Below, piece by piece: positions 34,019-44,892 of a stretch of 64,000 nucleotides of DNA. Made by a program: the position numbers and the translations under genes. This stretch comes from Guyparkeria sp. SCN-R1 (GTDB lineage: Bacteria > Pseudomonadota > Gammaproteobacteria > Halothiobacillales > Halothiobacillaceae): the NCBI RefSeq assembly GCF_003932495.1, contig NZ_QZMT01000003.1, positions 62,001 to 126,000 of the forward strand, given 5' to 3'. The notes under the pieces are model-generated. The model searched no databases. It had not been told where the DNA came from and was given only the letters and a program-made list of their open reading frames with translations. The first letter of the stretch is position 1; every line of letters starts with the position of its first letter.

Positions 34019-35640
34019 TCCAGCCGGCCGGCACGGAGAACTGGCGCGGGCTGCGGCTCGCCAACGCCTATCGCCTGCTGCTGGCCCTCGCCCTGACCGC
34101 CGCGGCACTGACCGATCGCGGCCCGGCGGTCTTCGGCCAAGCCAATGCCTCGCTGTTCATGGTCACCGCCTGGGCCTACCTGTTCCTGGCCATGGCCTTC
34201 GAATGGCTGCTGGAACTGCGCATCCTGCCGTTCCGCCCGCAGGCCCACCTGCACACCGCGGGCGATCTCGCCTGCCTGATGCTGATTGCACACGCCTCGG
34301 GCGGGCCGGAAGGCCCGATCGCGCTAGCGCTGGTGATCGCCATCGGCATCGCGGCGGTGTTGCATGGCGGACGGGCGGCGATCGGCTACGCCGCGATCGG
34401 CGTGCTGCTGGTCCTCGGTGAGGCGATCTACGCCTCGTGGACACAGACGGATGCCAACCACCTGACCAACTCCGGTTTTCTCGGCGCCGCCCTGCTGTTG
34501 ATCACCGTGCTGGTGATCGCCTTCGAGCGCCGCGCGGCTATCTGGGAACACCAGAGCCACGCGCGCGAGCGCGAGGTACGCTACCTCTCGGAACTCGCCC
34601 TGCGGGTCATCGAGCAGACCGACAACGGCATTGTCGTTTCCGACCCTGAGGGGAGGATCGAGTACATCAACGCCGCCGCGCGCCAGATGCTCGGCGAGCG
34701 CGGCGCGGCCGACCTGGCGGACGACCACCGCCTGCCGGACCTGCACCCCGGGGTCTGCGATGCCCTGCGGGCCTGGCACGCCGGCAACGGCGGCCAACAG
34801 CAGGACTTCGACCAACCACGCCGACTGCGCGCGCAGTTCCACCGCATCGAGACCGCGCTGGGTCCACGTGCCCTGATCGTGCTGCTGGACCTGTCGGCCG
34901 AGGACGAACGGGTACGGCGCGACAAGCTCGCCGCGCTGGGCCGTCTGATCGCCTCGATCGCCCACGAGGTGAGAAACCCGCTGTCTTCGATCCGCCAGGC
35001 CGCCGAACTGCTGCCGGAATCCGATACCCCGGAAGAGCGCGAGCAGCTGACCCAGATCATCACGCGCCACAGCGACCGCATCAATCGACTGGTCGAGGAC
35101 GTGCTCGGCGCGGCCCGCTCACCGGCAGTCAACGCCCAGAACGTCGAGCTGGGAGACTGGCTGGAGCGATTCGCCGAGACCCGTCGCCAGGCCTGGAAAA
35201 CGGCCGGCAAGCCGTACGTGATGGCGCTCACCGCCCCGATCGAACCGGCATTTGCCCGGGTAGACACGACCCACCTCTGGCAGGTCATCGACAATCTCTG
35301 TGACAATGCCGAACGCCATGCTCGGCCCGACGACGGGCGACTCAGGCTCCGCCTGCGCCTCGAAGCAGCAACGCGCGGCGGCTGGCAGATCCGGGTATGC
35401 GACAACGGCCCACGCATTGCGGCCGAGGACCGTAGCGCCCTGTTCGAACCGTTCTTCACCACGCATTCGCAGGGAACGGGGCTAGGACTGTTCGTTTCGC
35501 GCGAGCTGGCACTGGCCAATCGCGGCGAACTGGTTCTCGAGGAACCCGACGCGTCCCGGGAGACGGGCAACTGCTTCCGCCTGTGCCTGCCGGCGGCGGA
35601 CGAGGCGATCGAGACGGCAACGACACAAGCAAGGGAATGA
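34015..35640 (+). CDS. pilS: PilS-type sensor histidine kinase
   Basis: A 541-residue kinase with about six N-terminal membrane helices (1-180), a PAS domain (near 195-300), a phosphoacceptor H317 (I-A-H-E-V-R-N-P-L) and a C-terminal ATPase domain with C-D-N-G-P and G-T-G-L-G-L-F. PilS phosphorylates PilR to drive sigma-54-dependent pilin transcription. The ATG at 34015 overlaps the preceding stop by ATGA. No pilin genes are in the window; similar kinases control other sigma-54 genes. Confidence 0.9.
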   Translation: MIQPAGTENWRGLRLANAYRLLLALALTAAALTDRGPAVFGQANASLFMVTAWAYLFLAMAFEWLLELRILPFRPQAHLHTAGDLACLMLIAHASGGPEGPIALALVIAIGIAAVLHGGRAAIGYAAIGVLLVLGEAIYASWTQTDANHLTNSGFLGAALLLITVLVIAFERRAAIWEHQSHAREREVRYLSELALRVIEQTDNGIVVSDPEGRIEYINAAARQMLGERGAADLADDHRLPDLHPGVCDALRAWHAGNGGQQQDFDQPRRLRAQFHRIETALGPRALIVLLDLSAEDERVRRDKLAALGRLIASIAHEVRNPLSSIRQAAELLPESDTPEEREQLTQIITRHSDRINRLVEDVLGAARSPAVNAQNVELGDWLERFAETRRQAWKTAGKPYVMALTAPIEPAFARVDTTHLWQVIDNLCDNAERHARPDDGRLRLRLRLEAATRGGWQIRVCDNGPRIAAEDRSALFEPFFTTHSQGTGLGLFVSRELALANRGELVLEEPDASRETGNCFRLCLPAADEAIETATTQARE

Positions 35641-35644
35641 AGTC

Positions 35645-36991
35645 ATGGCGTACTGCCTGATCGTGGACGACGAGCCGGACATCCGCACGCTGGTCGCCCT
35701 GTTCATGAAGCGCGAAGGAGTCACCACCCTCGAGGCCGCCGACCTAGCCGAGGCGCGTGAGCGGCTGGCGGCAAACGAGGAGATCGACCTGTGTCTGGCC
35801 GACATGCGCCTGCCCGACGGCAACGGGCTGGACCTGGTCGACGAGATCCGCCAACAGCGTCCCGATCTGCCGGTGGCGGTGATCACTGCCCACGGCCAGG
35901 TCGAGGCCGCCGTCCGGGCGCTCAAGGCCGGGGCCTTCGACTTCATCAACAAGCCGATCGAGCAGGACACCCTACGCCGCCTGCTGCGCGACGCGCGCAA
36001 CCTGCAGCCCGGCCGGCCGACGACAAATGCCCCCGCCGAGACGGATGGCGGTGACTCGCCCCTGATCGGCCAGTCGCGCGCCATGCGCCAGTTGCGCGAG
36101 ATGATCGGCCGGCTGGCGCGCTCGCAGGCGCCGATCTTCATCCAGGGCGAGTCCGGCACCGGCAAGGAGCTGGTCGCCCGCGAGATACACAACCACAGCA
36201 GCCGCGCGGGCGGCCCGTTCGTGCCGGTCAACTGCGGCGCGATCCCCGGCGAGCTGATCGAGTCCGAACTGTTCGGCCACCACAAGGGATCGTTCACCGG
36301 CGCGACCCGCGACAAGCCCGGCCTGTTCCGGGCGGCCGAGGGCGGCACCCTGTTTCTCGACGAGATCGCCGAACTGCCGCTGCCCCTGCAGGTCAGCCTG
36401 CTGCGGGTGCTGCAGGAGCGTCGCGTACGGCCGGTGGGTGGCACCGAGGAGGTGCCCATCGACGTGCGGATCGTCTCGGCCTCGCACCAGGATCTCAACC
36501 AGGCGGTGACCGATGGCCGATTCCGCCAGGACCTGTTCTTCCGCCTGAACGTGATCGGCCTGCGCGTACCGCCGCTGCGCGAACGCCTCGACGACCTGCC
36601 GGCGCTCGCCTCGGCGATCGTCGCCCGGCTGGCCGCACGCGACCAGCGCCCGGTGCCCGGCATCGATCCCGCCGTGCTGCAGACCCTGGCCAGCCAGCCC
36701 TTCCCGGGCAACGTGCGGGAACTGGAAAACCTGCTCGAACGCGCCATGGCCCTGACCGACGGCGAGCGGATCACCGACCAGGCCGTCGCGCCGCACCCGA
36801 TGATGACCGGCGAGGAGGAGCCCGGCTCGGCCCTGGGTGCCTGTCCCGGCTTCATCCCGGAGACCGACGAACAGCACGACGTGCTTGCCGCCCTGCAGCA
36901 GACCCGCTGGAATCGCAGCGAGGCCGCCCGCCGACTGGGCATGACCCTGCGCCAGTTGCGTTATCGGTTGCAGAAGTGGGGAGTCGAATAA
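35645..36991 (+). CDS. pilR: PilR-type sigma-54 response regulator
   Basis: A 448-residue NtrC-family activator. Receiver D53 (L-A-D-M-R), AAA+ Walker A G168-E-S-G-T-G-K174, the sigma-54 contact loop G215-S-F-T-G-A220 (Ser for the usual Ala) and a C-terminal Fis-type helix-turn-helix (about 422-448) are all present. It starts four bases after pilS. Targets normally include pilA; within this window possible sigma-54 promoters lie before the cytochrome c gene (1392) and the DUF4124 gene (57381), but a link is inference. Confidence 0.93.
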   Translation: MAYCLIVDDEPDIRTLVALFMKREGVTTLEAADLAEARERLAANEEIDLCLADMRLPDGNGLDLVDEIRQQRPDLPVAVITAHGQVEAAVRALKAGAFDFINKPIEQDTLRRLLRDARNLQPGRPTTNAPAETDGGDSPLIGQSRAMRQLREMIGRLARSQAPIFIQGESGTGKELVAREIHNHSSRAGGPFVPVNCGAIPGELIESELFGHHKGSFTGATRDKPGLFRAAEGGTLFLDEIAELPLPLQVSLLRVLQERRVRPVGGTEEVPIDVRIVSASHQDLNQAVTDGRFRQDLFFRLNVIGLRVPPLRERLDDLPALASAIVARLAARDQRPVPGIDPAVLQTLASQPFPGNVRELENLLERAMALTDGERITDQAVAPHPMMTGEEEPGSALGACPGFIPETDEQHDVLAALQQTRWNRSEAARRLGMTLRQLRYRLQKWGVE

Positions 36992-37053
36992 AAGGCGGCA
37001 GAAATCAGAACGCAGATTTCGGAAAGACAGTGCCTAACCGCTGACCTCTTCGA

Positions 37054-37560
37054 TCAATCCGCCAACGCGCGCAACACGGCCGGCGGCAGGGCCCAGACCA
37101 GCTTGCCATTGCCGTAACCGACGGCGTTGTCGAAACGAATCAGGATCATGCCGCCCTTTTTCATCGGCATGTTGCCGGACGGCCGCCCGGCGAGCAGGCA
37201 TTTGGCCAGTTGCCCGAGGCTCGGTTCGTGCCCGACCACGGCCATGCCCTCCACGCGGGGCTGCTTGCGCAACCACTCCACCGCCGCCCCGATGGGAGCC
37301 TCGGGGGCGAACACCCCCTCCTGCTCGACCCGGCGTTGCTCGACAGCCGGCGCGACGATCTCGGCGGTCTGCACGGCGCGCACGGCCGGGCTGGTCACCA
37401 GGCGTTCGATCGGCAAGGCCATGGTGGTCAGGCCGCGGGCCGCCATCTGCATGCGCTCGATACCGCGCTTGGTCAGCGGGCGCTCGGCATCGGGACGCCC
37501 CTCGCGGGCAAAGGCCTCGCGGTCCTGAGCGGCGGCGTGTCGGATGATCAACAGGTCCAT
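37054..37560 (-). CDS. sixA: SixA-type phosphohistidine phosphatase
   Basis: A 168-residue histidine phosphatase. The R-H motif is at the N-terminus (M-D-L-L-I-I-R-H-A-A-A) and the second His lies in V-V-G-H-E-P. SixA removes phosphate from histidine on phosphotransfer or PTS proteins. The start at 37560 is set by the family N-terminus, but no strong ribosome site is visible. It is convergent with pilR. Confidence 0.88.
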   Translation of the reverse strand: MDLLIIRHAAAQDREAFAREGRPDAERPLTKRGIERMQMAARGLTTMALPIERLVTSPAVRAVQTAEIVAPAVEQRRVEQEGVFAPEAPIGAAVEWLRKQPRVEGMAVVGHEPSLGQLAKCLLAGRPSGNMPMKKGGMILIRFDNAVGYGNGKLVWALPPAVLRALAD

Positions 37561-37745
37561 GATGGGTCTCGCGGGTTTCGATAGCGGCATCCTGACGCCG
37601 CCAAGCTACCGGATTGTGACAATGTGACTGACCGGAGGTGGACCGTGATCCGGCGGGTTGGTTCACGGGCCGGGCACCTCTGGTAACCGCGGCGCTCTGG
37701 GCTATGATGATGGGCCCAGCTACCGTCACATCGCGAGGAGACGAC

Positions 37746-38288
37746 ATGGAAGGCCGCGACGCGCAGGATGCCCGCTCCACCCCCCATACCCATCACCGCC
37801 CGAGCCGCTCGGCCGGCCCGCAGGGCACCATGCTCTTCCAGGCCGACGAGATGCGCCGACAGGCCGAGGCCGCCGAACCGCAGGGCAACGAGCGCGCCTC
37901 GGTCGCCGAGCCGATCCTCGAAGGGGTCAGCGGCGGCATCGAGGGGCGACGATTCACCCTGCGGGCCGGTCGGCAGACCATCGGTCGTCGCGAGGACAAC
38001 GACATCGTCCTCGACGAACCCAGCGTCTCCTCCTCGCACGCGTGGATCCTCAACCAGCAGGGCCACCACGTGGTCATGAACATGCTGTCCACCAACGGCA
38101 CCTTCGTCAACGACCAGCGGGTGCACGAGGCCACCCTCAAGCACGGCGATCGCGTGCGGCTCGGCCAGGCAGAGTTCGTGTTTCTCACCCGCGAGGCCGG
38201 CGACGGCAAGGTCGGGCCGCGTCACTGGCTGGTGGGAGCGCTGCTGCTCGCGGCCATGGGGCTGGCCTTCTACCTGATCTGGAACTGA
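37746..38288 (+). CDS. FHA-domain protein with C-terminal membrane helix
   Basis: A 180-residue protein. A disordered N-terminus (1-55, His/Pro/Ser-rich) is followed by an FHA domain (about 62-148) with the phosphothreonine-binding core G80-R-R-x-x-N-D-I-x-L89, S-S-S-H (95-98) and T-N-G-T (116-119). A single C-terminal helix (about 159-178) anchors it in the membrane. GAGGAG precedes the ATG. It lies seven bases before the Ser/Thr kinase gene and is the likely reader of that kinase's phosphothreonines. The N-terminal Thr residues may be the targets. Confidence 0.9.
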   Translation: MEGRDAQDARSTPHTHHRPSRSAGPQGTMLFQADEMRRQAEAAEPQGNERASVAEPILEGVSGGIEGRRFTLRAGRQTIGRREDNDIVLDEPSVSSSHAWILNQQGHHVVMNMLSTNGTFVNDQRVHEATLKHGDRVRLGQAEFVFLTREAGDGKVGPRHWLVGALLLAAMGLAFYLIWN

Positions 38289-38295
38289 GCCGGTC

Positions 38296-39993
38296 GTGAC
38301 AGTCCGCGAGACGCCGAAGACGATTGGCCGCTACCGCATCGAGGGGGTTCTCGGCGAGGGGGCGATGTCGATCATTTATGCCGGCTTCGACCCCAGCATC
38401 AACCGCCACCTGGCGATCAAGTGCCTGCGAGACGAGGTGGCCCGCGACGATGCCTACCGGCGCCGCTTTCTCACCGAGGCCCGCGCCGCCGGCACGCTAA
38501 ACCACCCCAACATCGTCACCATCTACGACGTCGGCGAGGCCGACGGCCAGCCCTACATCGCGATGGAACGGCTGCACGGCGAGACCCTGGCCGATCGCGT
38601 CGCCCGCGAGGGTTTTCCCCCGATACCGGTCGTCATCGACCTGGTCGGACAGATCGCCGCCGCCCTGGAATTCGCCCACCGTCATGGCGTGATCCACCAG
38701 GACATCAAGCCCGACAACATCATCCTGGTGGAAGGCTGGACCCACGCCAAGGTCAACGATTTCGGCGTGGCGCGCCTGCCCGAGGGCGACGAGCACCATG
38801 ACGGCATGGTCGCCGGCACCCCCGCCTACATGTCACCCGAACAATTGCGTGGCGCGGCGACCGACGGGCGCAGCGACCTGTTTTCACTGGGCGTGCTGCT
38901 GTTCTGGCTGCTGACCGGGAACAAGCCGTGGCAGGAGTCGGAGATCGACCGACTGATGGCCGAACGCCACGACAACCCCCAGCCGTCCCTGCTCCCGCGC
39001 GAGCCGGCCACGCCCGAGGTGCTGTTGGAGATTACCCGCAGCCTGCTGCAGTCCGACGCCAACCAGCGCTACCAGCACGCCCACGAGGTGATCGATGACC
39101 TGCGGCACGCCCGGCGCGAGCTCGAGCGCCTGCGGGCCGACCCGATCGCCACCCGGATCCTGCCGATGCGGGTGCGCTGGGCGGCGATCCTCGGCACCAT
39201 CCTCACCGTCACCCTGCTGACCGGCCTGGCCTCGGTCTACGTCAAACAGGATCAGGCGCTGACCGGCCTGGCCCTGGACTTCGGCGCGTCCTTGGGACGC
39301 ACCATCGCGCATGAAACCGCCGAAGACCTGCTGCTCAACGACGATGTCGCCGTGCGCGCCCTGGTCGAGGACATGCGGCGCAATGACCAGATCCGCTACC
39401 TGGCCGTCGCCAACCGCGAGCGCCAGGTAATCGCCAGTGCCCGCGACGACGAAGTCGGCGCGCTGCTGCCGGCCCTGCCCGACACCCGCCGACGCGACCT
39501 CGACGACGGCATCGTCAGCCATCACGGCACACTGCCGGCGACGGACACGGACGAGACCCTGCTGCTGTTCGACGTACCCATTCGCTACCAGTCGCATCCG
39601 ATCGGCACATTGCGGCTCGGGGTCGAGAGCGAGCCGTTGGCCGCGGCGAACCGCACGACGCTGATGGCAATGATCACGGCGCTGCTGGCGACACTCGTGG
39701 TGGTGCTGGGCGCGGCCTGGTGGCTGTTCCGTCGCCTACTCGCCCCACTCGACGTTCTGCGCGACGCGCTGATGCGTGTTGCCCGCGGCGAGACCAGTCA
39801 TCGCATCCGACTGGTGCGGCGCGACGAATTCGCACGCCTGTTCACGGCCTTCAACCTGATGAGCGAATCACTCTCGCGGCGCGAGGCCACCCCATCGACC
39901 AACCAGCCGAACCCGGCCACCGACACCGAGCCGACGCGCGTGATCGAACCGGGTGATGCCTCAGGCGACGAGCCGACCGAGCCACCGCGATAG
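38296..39993 (+). CDS. transmembrane Ser/Thr protein kinase with periplasmic sensor and HAMP
   Basis: A 565-residue Hanks-type kinase. In the kinase domain (about 12-275) K42, E61, the loop H134-Q-D136-I-K-P-D-N141 and D155-F-G are present, so it should be active; the usual Arg before Asp is Gln. A membrane helix (about 294-315), a periplasmic sensor of about 140 residues, a second helix (about 455-478) and a HAMP domain (479-530) follow, then a disordered Pro/Thr-rich tail. HAMP after a kinase is unusual. GTG start. Its FHA neighbour and the PP2C phosphatase at 41082 complete a phosphorylation circuit. Confidence 0.9.
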   Translation: MTVRETPKTIGRYRIEGVLGEGAMSIIYAGFDPSINRHLAIKCLRDEVARDDAYRRRFLTEARAAGTLNHPNIVTIYDVGEADGQPYIAMERLHGETLADRVAREGFPPIPVVIDLVGQIAAALEFAHRHGVIHQDIKPDNIILVEGWTHAKVNDFGVARLPEGDEHHDGMVAGTPAYMSPEQLRGAATDGRSDLFSLGVLLFWLLTGNKPWQESEIDRLMAERHDNPQPSLLPREPATPEVLLEITRSLLQSDANQRYQHAHEVIDDLRHARRELERLRADPIATRILPMRVRWAAILGTILTVTLLTGLASVYVKQDQALTGLALDFGASLGRTIAHETAEDLLLNDDVAVRALVEDMRRNDQIRYLAVANRERQVIASARDDEVGALLPALPDTRRRDLDDGIVSHHGTLPATDTDETLLLFDVPIRYQSHPIGTLRLGVESEPLAAANRTTLMAMITALLATLVVVLGAAWWLFRRLLAPLDVLRDALMRVARGETSHRIRLVRRDEFARLFTAFNLMSESLSRREATPSTNQPNPATDTEPTRVIEPGDASGDEPTEPPR

Positions 39994-40021
39994 CTCAGCG
40001 GCCCACCGTCACCCGCTTGGG

Positions 40022-41050
40022 TCACAACTGGTCGACGCGACGCTGCAGTTCGCGGGCACGCGCCCGGTAGGTGCGGGCAGGCTCGAAGGTCGGATCGATC
40101 GCCAGCAGGCGATCCCACAGGGCAATCGCCTCGTCCAGATCCTGGTTGCGATAGCGCAGGATCGCCCGCTCGTGGTACTCGTCCACCAGCCGTTCGCGCA
40201 ACGCGGGCGCCCGAGTGGCTGCCGGCTCGATACCCTCGTCCTCGGCCAGCGCGGCCTCGAACCGCTTGAGCGCCGCCCCAGGCCGGTCGTCGGCCAGCAG
40301 GGACATCGCCTCCTTCTGCAGCTGTTCGGCGCGTGTTCCAGTCTCGTTCGACGATGATCCCGACGACGCAGCATCGCGATCGGCGGCAGCGGACTGGAAC
40401 GACGGCAGCGGCGCGTCCGGCAAGGCCAGTGCCGCGGCCGTCTGCCGCGAGGGAATGGGGGCACGCTCGAGCTGCCGACGCGCCGGCTGCCCCTCGTCCG
40501 CCAGTGCGGTCGGCCCGGCATCGCTTGAGCGCGGCGGCCCCGGCAGGCGCAGGCTCTCGCCGACACGCAGGTCGGAGGGGTTTTCGGAGTCGTTGTAGCG
40601 GGCGAGGATCAGGAACAACCCGGCATCGCCGAGGTGACGGGCGGCCAGCGCGCTGTAGGAATCGCCCGGGCGCACCGTGTACTCGTGCGACTGGCGACCG
40701 AGCACCTCCTCGGGATCGGCGGTCAGCTGACGCATGACGGCCCGGGCCACCATGTCGCCCGGGTGTCGTTCCAGGTACCGGGCGAGATCCCGGCGACCCG
40801 GCGCGTAGCCACCGCGCTGGAGATCATCGAGGATCGCATCCAGCGAGCGGCGGTCGGCCGGCGGGGCAACGGCCGATTCCTCCACCGGAGTGGCTTCGGC
40901 CTGCTTGCCATCACCGCCGGCCAGCCCCTGCAGTCGGGCGTCGAGCTCGCCGAGCTGGGCACAGCCGGCCAGGACGGTCGAGCCCACCAGCAGGGCGACG
41001 ACCGGGGCGAGTCGGATTGGGGAGTCGGAACGTCCACCGAAATTCATCAT
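40022..41050 (-). CDS. LysM lipoprotein with helical repeats
   Basis: A 342-residue envelope protein. Lipobox L-A-G-C30 follows a signal helix (14-29). A LysM domain that binds peptidoglycan lies at about 124-171 (Y-T-V-R-P-G-D-S-Y-S-A-L-A). The C-terminal part (about 240-340) is helical and TPR-like (A-I-L-R-Y-R-N-Q-D-L-D-E-A-I-A-L). The start is uncertain: ATG at 41050 is used, but no ribosome site is visible, and TTG at 41071 is in frame. It lies 31 bp after the PP2C gene and converges with the kinase gene 28 bp away. It may sense the cell wall for the kinase; inference. Confidence 0.78.
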   Translation of the reverse strand: MMNFGGRSDSPIRLAPVVALLVGSTVLAGCAQLGELDARLQGLAGGDGKQAEATPVEESAVAPPADRRSLDAILDDLQRGGYAPGRRDLARYLERHPGDMVARAVMRQLTADPEEVLGRQSHEYTVRPGDSYSALAARHLGDAGLFLILARYNDSENPSDLRVGESLRLPGPPRSSDAGPTALADEGQPARRQLERAPIPSRQTAAALALPDAPLPSFQSAAADRDAASSGSSSNETGTRAEQLQKEAMSLLADDRPGAALKRFEAALAEDEGIEPAATRAPALRERLVDEYHERAILRYRNQDLDEAIALWDRLLAIDPTFEPARTYRARARELQRRVDQL

Positions 41051-41081
41051 GGTTCGGTTGCCGTGATTCAAGAAAATGGAT

Positions 41082-41888
41082 TCAGGTGATCGACAGTCGC
41101 CCCGCCAGCCGGCCCAGCCACGAGGCGGGGCGATCGGAGCGCGCGAGGATCAGACCGAGGTTGTCACCCGTCGCGCCACCGCGCTCGGCCCCGAGGGCGA
41201 GTCCTTCGTGCAGGGCGTCGAACAGGTCGGGCGCACGCAGCAGGCCGGCCAGTTCCGCGCGACTCAGGGTCTCCCAGATGCCGTCACTGCACAGCGCGAA
41301 GCCGTCACCGGGTCGCACGACGGCATAGCCATGCTCGACCTCGGGCGGTTCGCTGCCACCCAGCCCCCGTAGCAGCACGTGCTGGTCGGGGTCATGGGCC
41401 AGGTCGGCCTCGCGGATCTCGCCGCGATCGAGCTTGAGCCGGGCCAGGCTGTGGTCCCGGGTAACGCTCAGGCAGCGCCGGCCCCGGAAATGGTAGAGAC
41501 GGCTGTCGCCGACATGGGCCCAGTAGGCCTGCCCGTCACGCAGCAAGAGCGCGACGATGGTGGAATGCGGCTCGGCGGCCACCCAGGCGTTGCGCCGGCG
41601 GATCTCGTCATGCGCCGCCTGGCAAAGGGTTTCGAGGAACAGCGCGCCGGGCTGGTCGCGCCAGGCCCGCTCGTCCCACAACTCGCGGGCGGCGTGGATG
41701 ACACCACCCGAGGCGAGCTCGCCGGCGCCGTCACCGCCCATGCCGTCGGCCAGCACCATCAGCGAGGTCGACTCGCGCGCGTCGTGCAGGCAGATCAGGT
41801 CATCCTGCTGCGAGGGCCGGCCGCCCGGCGCGCGGCCCCCGACCATGCCCGGGGCCTCGCGAATGTCGAACTCACCGTCCCTGTCCAT
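41082..41888 (-). CDS. PP2C-type protein phosphatase
   Basis: A 268-residue PPM/PP2C phosphatase. Metal-site motifs S-Q-Q-D-D, A-D-G-M-G-G, H-V-G-D-S-R-L-Y, C-S-D-G-I-W-E and G-D-N-L-G are all in place. It should remove phosphate from Ser/Thr targets of the kinase encoded at 38296. It is soluble. The start at 41888 is chosen by domain extent; GTG at 41942 is an in-frame alternative. Together with FHA and kinase genes it resembles the Fha-PpkA-PppA set of type VI secretion, but no secretion genes are present. Confidence 0.9.
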   Translation of the reverse strand: MDRDGEFDIREAPGMVGGRAPGGRPSQQDDLICLHDARESTSLMVLADGMGGDGAGELASGGVIHAARELWDERAWRDQPGALFLETLCQAAHDEIRRRNAWVAAEPHSTIVALLLRDGQAYWAHVGDSRLYHFRGRRCLSVTRDHSLARLKLDRGEIREADLAHDPDQHVLLRGLGGSEPPEVEHGYAVVRPGDGFALCSDGIWETLSRAELAGLLRAPDLFDALHEGLALGAERGGATGDNLGLILARSDRPASWLGRLAGRLSIT

Positions 41889-42029
41889 GCCTGCGAGCGC
41901 TCCTGGTTCGCCTGTCCCGTGTGCCAGCCGGCAGTCCGCCACCGGCCGCGATCGACATCACCTCGATCGGTCGGGGCAGTATAGACCCGCCACCAACGAC
42001 CCGGAAACGGATTCAGACCTCTTCCTTGG

Positions 42030-43946
<1,917 letters not shown>

Positions 43947-44065
43947 GTGGTCTCCAATCGGAATCGACGCCGTAAAGATTGGCGGCGCCGCAAATGAGCG
44001 TGGCAAGGGGCGCCGAGAGATCGAAACCCCTCAAAGCGCCCCGGCATGACAACGGAGGGCGGATT

Positions 44066-44290
44066 ACCCCTTGTGCCTTGCCTCGCGAGCGAGGGGTTGC
44101 AGGGTCTGGCCGGCATGGACGCCGGCCAGAGGTTCGTCGCGACAGGATGTCGCGACGAACCGACCCGTCCGCAATCCCTCGTTCGCGAGGCTGATCGTCG
44201 CGGATGGAATCCGCGGCGATCAGGCCCGCAGGGCCAAGGCACCGGGGTGTCTTCTTTTCGTCGGTTTTCTTGGACAAGCAAGAAAATCGA
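44066..44290 (-). repeat. hairpin-headed repeat element, copy B
   Basis: On the minus strand it starts with a 12-bp hairpin (one G-T pair) ending in TTTTCTTG and CAAGAAAA around loop CTTGTC, then GACGAAAAGAAGACACCCCG and GCCTTGGCCCTGCGGGCC. A 13-bp perfect palindrome, GGTTCGTCGCGAC and GTCGCGACGAACC (44131-44161), follows, and it ends GCGAGGCAAGGCACAAGGGG. Same order of parts as copies A and C. Confidence 0.75.
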
Positions 44291-44460
44291 CTCGCGCGCT
44301 ACCAACGCGGTCACGCTCAAAGCACCCATCTAACAAGGCGCGCGAAACCTGGCTAACCGCCTATTCGACGCCGCAACCTCACGATCAGGTCAACGCGGGT
44401 CGTTTTCGCACGCCTGGCAGGGCTTGCCAACTGACTCACCACCCGGTGCCGGGCGTGCGA

Positions 44461-44682
44461 GCCCCTTTTCTTGCTTGCCCAAGAAAAGGGGCGAAAAGAA
44501 GGGCACCCTGTGTCTTGGTCCTGCGGACCCGGGAGCCTCACAAGGAGGCTCCCGGCCTCGCAAGCGCCGAGCGGCTATCCGGGTCCGGTTCGACGCGACT
44601 TCCTGTCGCGGCGAACCTCGAAGCGACGTCCCTGTCGCTTCGCCCCGGCCGCCCGACGCTCGCGAGGCAAGACACCAAGGGG
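44461..44682 (+). repeat. hairpin-headed repeat element, copy C
   Basis: It starts with a perfect 13-bp hairpin, GCCCCTTTTCTTG and CAAGAAAAGGGGC around loop CTTGCC, then CGAAAAGAAGGGCACCC and TGTCTTGGTCCTGCGGACC. The core block at 44587-44617 is nearly the same as in copy A (GGTTCGACGCGACTTCCTG). It ends GCGAGGCAAGACACCAAGGG. Confidence 0.75.
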
Positions 44683-44750
44683 AACATCCCTCCGATTCGC
44701 CTCGGTAGATCAAGTCATCGACCCGACCAACAAAACTTCGTGCCCAAAAC

Positions 44751-44784
44751 CAAAAAGGCCGGGACCCCAAACGGGGCCCCGGCC
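44751..44784 (-). terminator. terminator after tRNA-Pro
   Basis: On the minus strand GGCCGGGGCCCC and GGGGTCCCGGCC pair around GTTT with small mismatch and are followed by TTTTTGG. It starts 9 bp past the CCA end of the tRNA. Confidence 0.85.
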
Positions 44785-44792
44785 GGGGAATT

Positions 44793-44869
44793 TGGTCGGA
44801 GTGGCAGGATTCGAACCTACGACCCCTACGTCCCGAACGTAGTGCTCTACCAGGCTGAGCTACACTCCG
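44793..44869 (-). tRNA. tRNA-Pro (anticodon CGG)
   Basis: A 77-nt cloverleaf. The acceptor stem CGGAGTG / CACTCCG, D arm GCTC...GAGC, anticodon stem CTACG / CGTAG with loop TTCGGGA (anticodon CGG), and T arm with loop TTCGAAT all pair. The 3' CCA is encoded. It reads Pro CCG codons, common in this GC-rich genome. Followed by its own terminator. Confidence 0.97.
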
Positions 44870-44892
44870 AAAGACCGTCGACGCCTGAGACG

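Larger units (their letters stand above)
43947..44792. other. 846-bp region without protein genes, with two inverted repeat elements
   Basis: Between yheS and tRNA-Pro there is no believable gene. The region holds copy B (44066-44290, minus) and copy C (44461-44682, plus) of the hairpin element, their hairpin ends facing each other across 170 bp, then the tRNA terminator. Open frames over the elements are repeat translations. Confidence 0.7.

Noticed and set aside
37746-41888. Part of a type VI secretion cluster
   Set aside because: None of the structural genes (tssB, tssC, hcp, vgrG, clpV and others) is in the window.
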